Position numbers and translations under genes: made by a program
Notes under the pieces: generated by a model
The model's database searches: none
What the model was told of the DNA's origin: nothing
What the model saw: the letters and a program-made list of their open reading frames with translations, nothing else
Origin: Alphaproteobacteria bacterium
Lineage (GTDB): Bacteria > Pseudomonadota > Alphaproteobacteria > Micavibrionales > Micavibrionaceae
DNA length: 35,703 bases
Direction: 5' to 3'
Assembly (NCBI GenBank): GCA_023150415.1
Contig: JAKLKY010000017.1
Location: 1 to 35,703 of the forward strand
Shown here: piece after piece, positions 34,859-35,703 of the stretch
Layout of the letters: each line of letters starts with the position of its first letter
Position numbering within the stretch: the stretch's first letter is position 1

Positions 34859-35395
34859 ATGAAAAAAATTCAGACCGCATTAACAGCCTTTGTTTTATGT
34901 TTTCCGTTTTTTTCCTGCGCGCCGGTGGGTGACGGAAAACCACTCACGCAGCAGAGTTTCGCGCATCTTGAGCCCATCCGCGTGCGGGTGAGCAATCTGC
35001 AAGTTGCGAATATGGCGGGCGCTGACCCGCGCAGTATGCTGCCGGCGGAATTTTCAATGGCGGTATATGAGGTCGCAGAGCGTTATCTGCGCCGGCGCTT
35101 CATGCCCATGGGCGGGGAGGGGACGTTGCTGGCGACGATCGAAGAATTGCGCATCACGCAAGGACGCAAGGAGTCCGATTTATCCGTGGCGCGGTTTTTT
35201 GATCTCGATGCGTCCGATGAATATCATGTCTTGATGAAATTGCGTATCGCGCATCAGCTGCCGGATGGCAGTGTGCCCTATGGCAATGTTGTCACAGCGC
35301 AACGTCGCTTCACCATTCCCGAGCAATACTCTATCGCGCAACGCGAGGCGGCGCAGCAAAAGGAAGTTGAACGCCTGTTTCAGAGCAACCGGTAA
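34859..35395 (+). CDS. Putative lipoprotein, unknown function
   Basis: The 178-residue protein starts with a signal peptide, MKKIQTALTAFVLCFPFFSC, and the Cys at 20 sits at a lipobox-like site (FFSC|APVG), though Phe at -3 and -2 is unusual. The mature part contains LEPIRVRVSNLQV, MLPAEFSMAVYEVAERYLRRRF and LLATIEELRITQG, a pattern of small periplasmic alpha/beta lipoproteins; no named family is certain. A purine-rich GAGGAAGAGG precedes the ATG. Upstream, about 90 nt contain a fragment of a CACGAAGACAC-type repeat. It converges on an OmpA-family gene, which would suit an envelope role. Confidence 0.8.
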   Translation: MKKIQTALTAFVLCFPFFSCAPVGDGKPLTQQSFAHLEPIRVRVSNLQVANMAGADPRSMLPAEFSMAVYEVAERYLRRRFMPMGGEGTLLATIEELRITQGRKESDLSVARFFDLDASDEYHVLMKLRIAHQLPDGSVPYGNVVTAQRRFTIPEQYSIAQREAAQQKEVERLFQSNR

Positions 35396-35400
35396 CAAAA

Positions 35401-35424
35401 GGGACACAATAATTATTGCGTCCC
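35401..35424. repeat. GGGACACAAT hairpin between convergent genes
   Basis: GGGACACAAT pairs with ATTGCGTCCC around AATT, with one A-C mismatch. It is preceded by GGTAACAAAA, as is the copy at 29059-29085. It sits between the ends of the lipoprotein and OmpA-family genes and could end both transcripts. Confidence 0.7.
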
Positions 35425-35433
35425 ATCCTTTGA

Positions 35434-35703
35434 TTACTGGAATGAGATATTCACGCGGCGGTTTGCAGGCTCGCGCACTTCATCAGCAGTGGGCGTCAGA
35501 AGTTCGTCCTCGCCGCGCGCATCAACGCGAATCAGATTGGCATCCACCCCGCGTTCAACAAGCGCGGTACGCACTTTATTGGCGCGCTTGAGCGCCAGGC
35601 GCTGGTTGTATTTGCGTGTGCCCGACGTATCGGTATGGCCAACCACATTGACGGTGGCCGGCGGATTGGTCTTGATTTCCTGCGCCACGGCATCGAGGAC
35701 GCT
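35434..35703 (-). CDS. OmpA-family protein, peptidoglycan-binding domain (start outside window)
   Basis: Only the C-terminal 89 residues are inside the window; the start lies beyond 35703. They form an OmpA_C-like domain: VNVVGHTDTSGTRKYNQRLALKRANKVRTAL has the TD..G...YN..LS.RRA pattern that binds diaminopimelate in peptidoglycan, with the Asp of GHTDT and the Arg of LKRANKV in place, and the end reads PANRRVNISFQ. The Phe as last residue but one is in keeping with an outer membrane or periplasmic partner. Whether the missing part is a lipoprotein (Pal-like) or a beta-barrel cannot be seen. Confidence 0.88.
   Translation of the reverse strand, partial: SVLDAVAQEIKTNPPATVNVVGHTDTSGTRKYNQRLALKRANKVRTALVERGVDANLIRVDARGEDELLTPTADEVREPANRRVNISFQ

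Overview
The window is a gene-dense stretch of a moderately GC-rich alphaproteobacterial chromosome (GC in the mid-fifties by eye). Lineage clues are a MucR/Ros-type regulator, a phasin, a UbiK/BMFP protein, a YbjN protein, a PleC/DivJ/PdhS-like kinase, the blocks lgt - MidA-type methyltransferase - pgeF and prs - rplY - pth - ychF, and a direct-repeat LexA box of the alphaproteobacterial type (GAAC-N7-GAAC). No rRNA, tRNA, CRISPR array, transposase or phage gene was seen. An environmental lineage such as Micavibrionales would fit, but that is a guess.

Layout. 1-5125 (minus): coaBC - dut - mutS - ferredoxin/NADP reductase, tightly packed. 5192-7246 (minus): an Ala-rich membrane-anchored protein, ubiE carrying an in-frame palindromic insertion, and an orphan receiver-like protein. 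7346-14635: murJ, trpS, a 43-codon small gene, a secreted protein, nfuA, a degenerate polysaccharide deacetylase (minus), a RutE-like nitroreductase, tsaB and a mucR-like gene. 14708-16376 (minus): proC, ybjN, ubiK. 16540-25093 (plus): lgt, a MidA-type methyltransferase, pgeF, an orphan, prs, a two-gene orphan cassette, rplY, pth, ychF. 25090-25887: an AT-rich orphan. 25957-35703: ilvE (minus), an OmpR/EnvZ-like pair, a phasin (minus), a large PAS-containing kinase, recX (minus), an ABC-2 permease, hslO, a putative lipoprotein and a truncated OmpA-family gene (minus).

Most genes are housekeeping: mismatch repair and nucleotide hygiene (mutS, dut, recX), CoA and ubiquinone synthesis (coaBC, ubiE, ubiK), cell envelope (murJ, lgt, OmpA), translation and its quality control (trpS, tsaB, rplY, pth, ychF), Fe-S assembly (nfuA) and redox chaperoning (hslO).

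The unusual content lies in the joints between these blocks. At least seven GGGGAC...GTCCCC hairpins occur, along with several other families of short-period palindromes, one of them inside the ubiE reading frame. Orphan genes sit where such repeats interrupt otherwise conserved gene orders. The clearest case is the pair at 21068-22305, which splits prs from rplY, has hairpin repeats on both sides and lies downstream of a LexA-type box. Three proteins of known fold (receiver, polysaccharide deacetylase, MucR zinc finger) have lost residues normally needed for catalysis, switching or metal binding.
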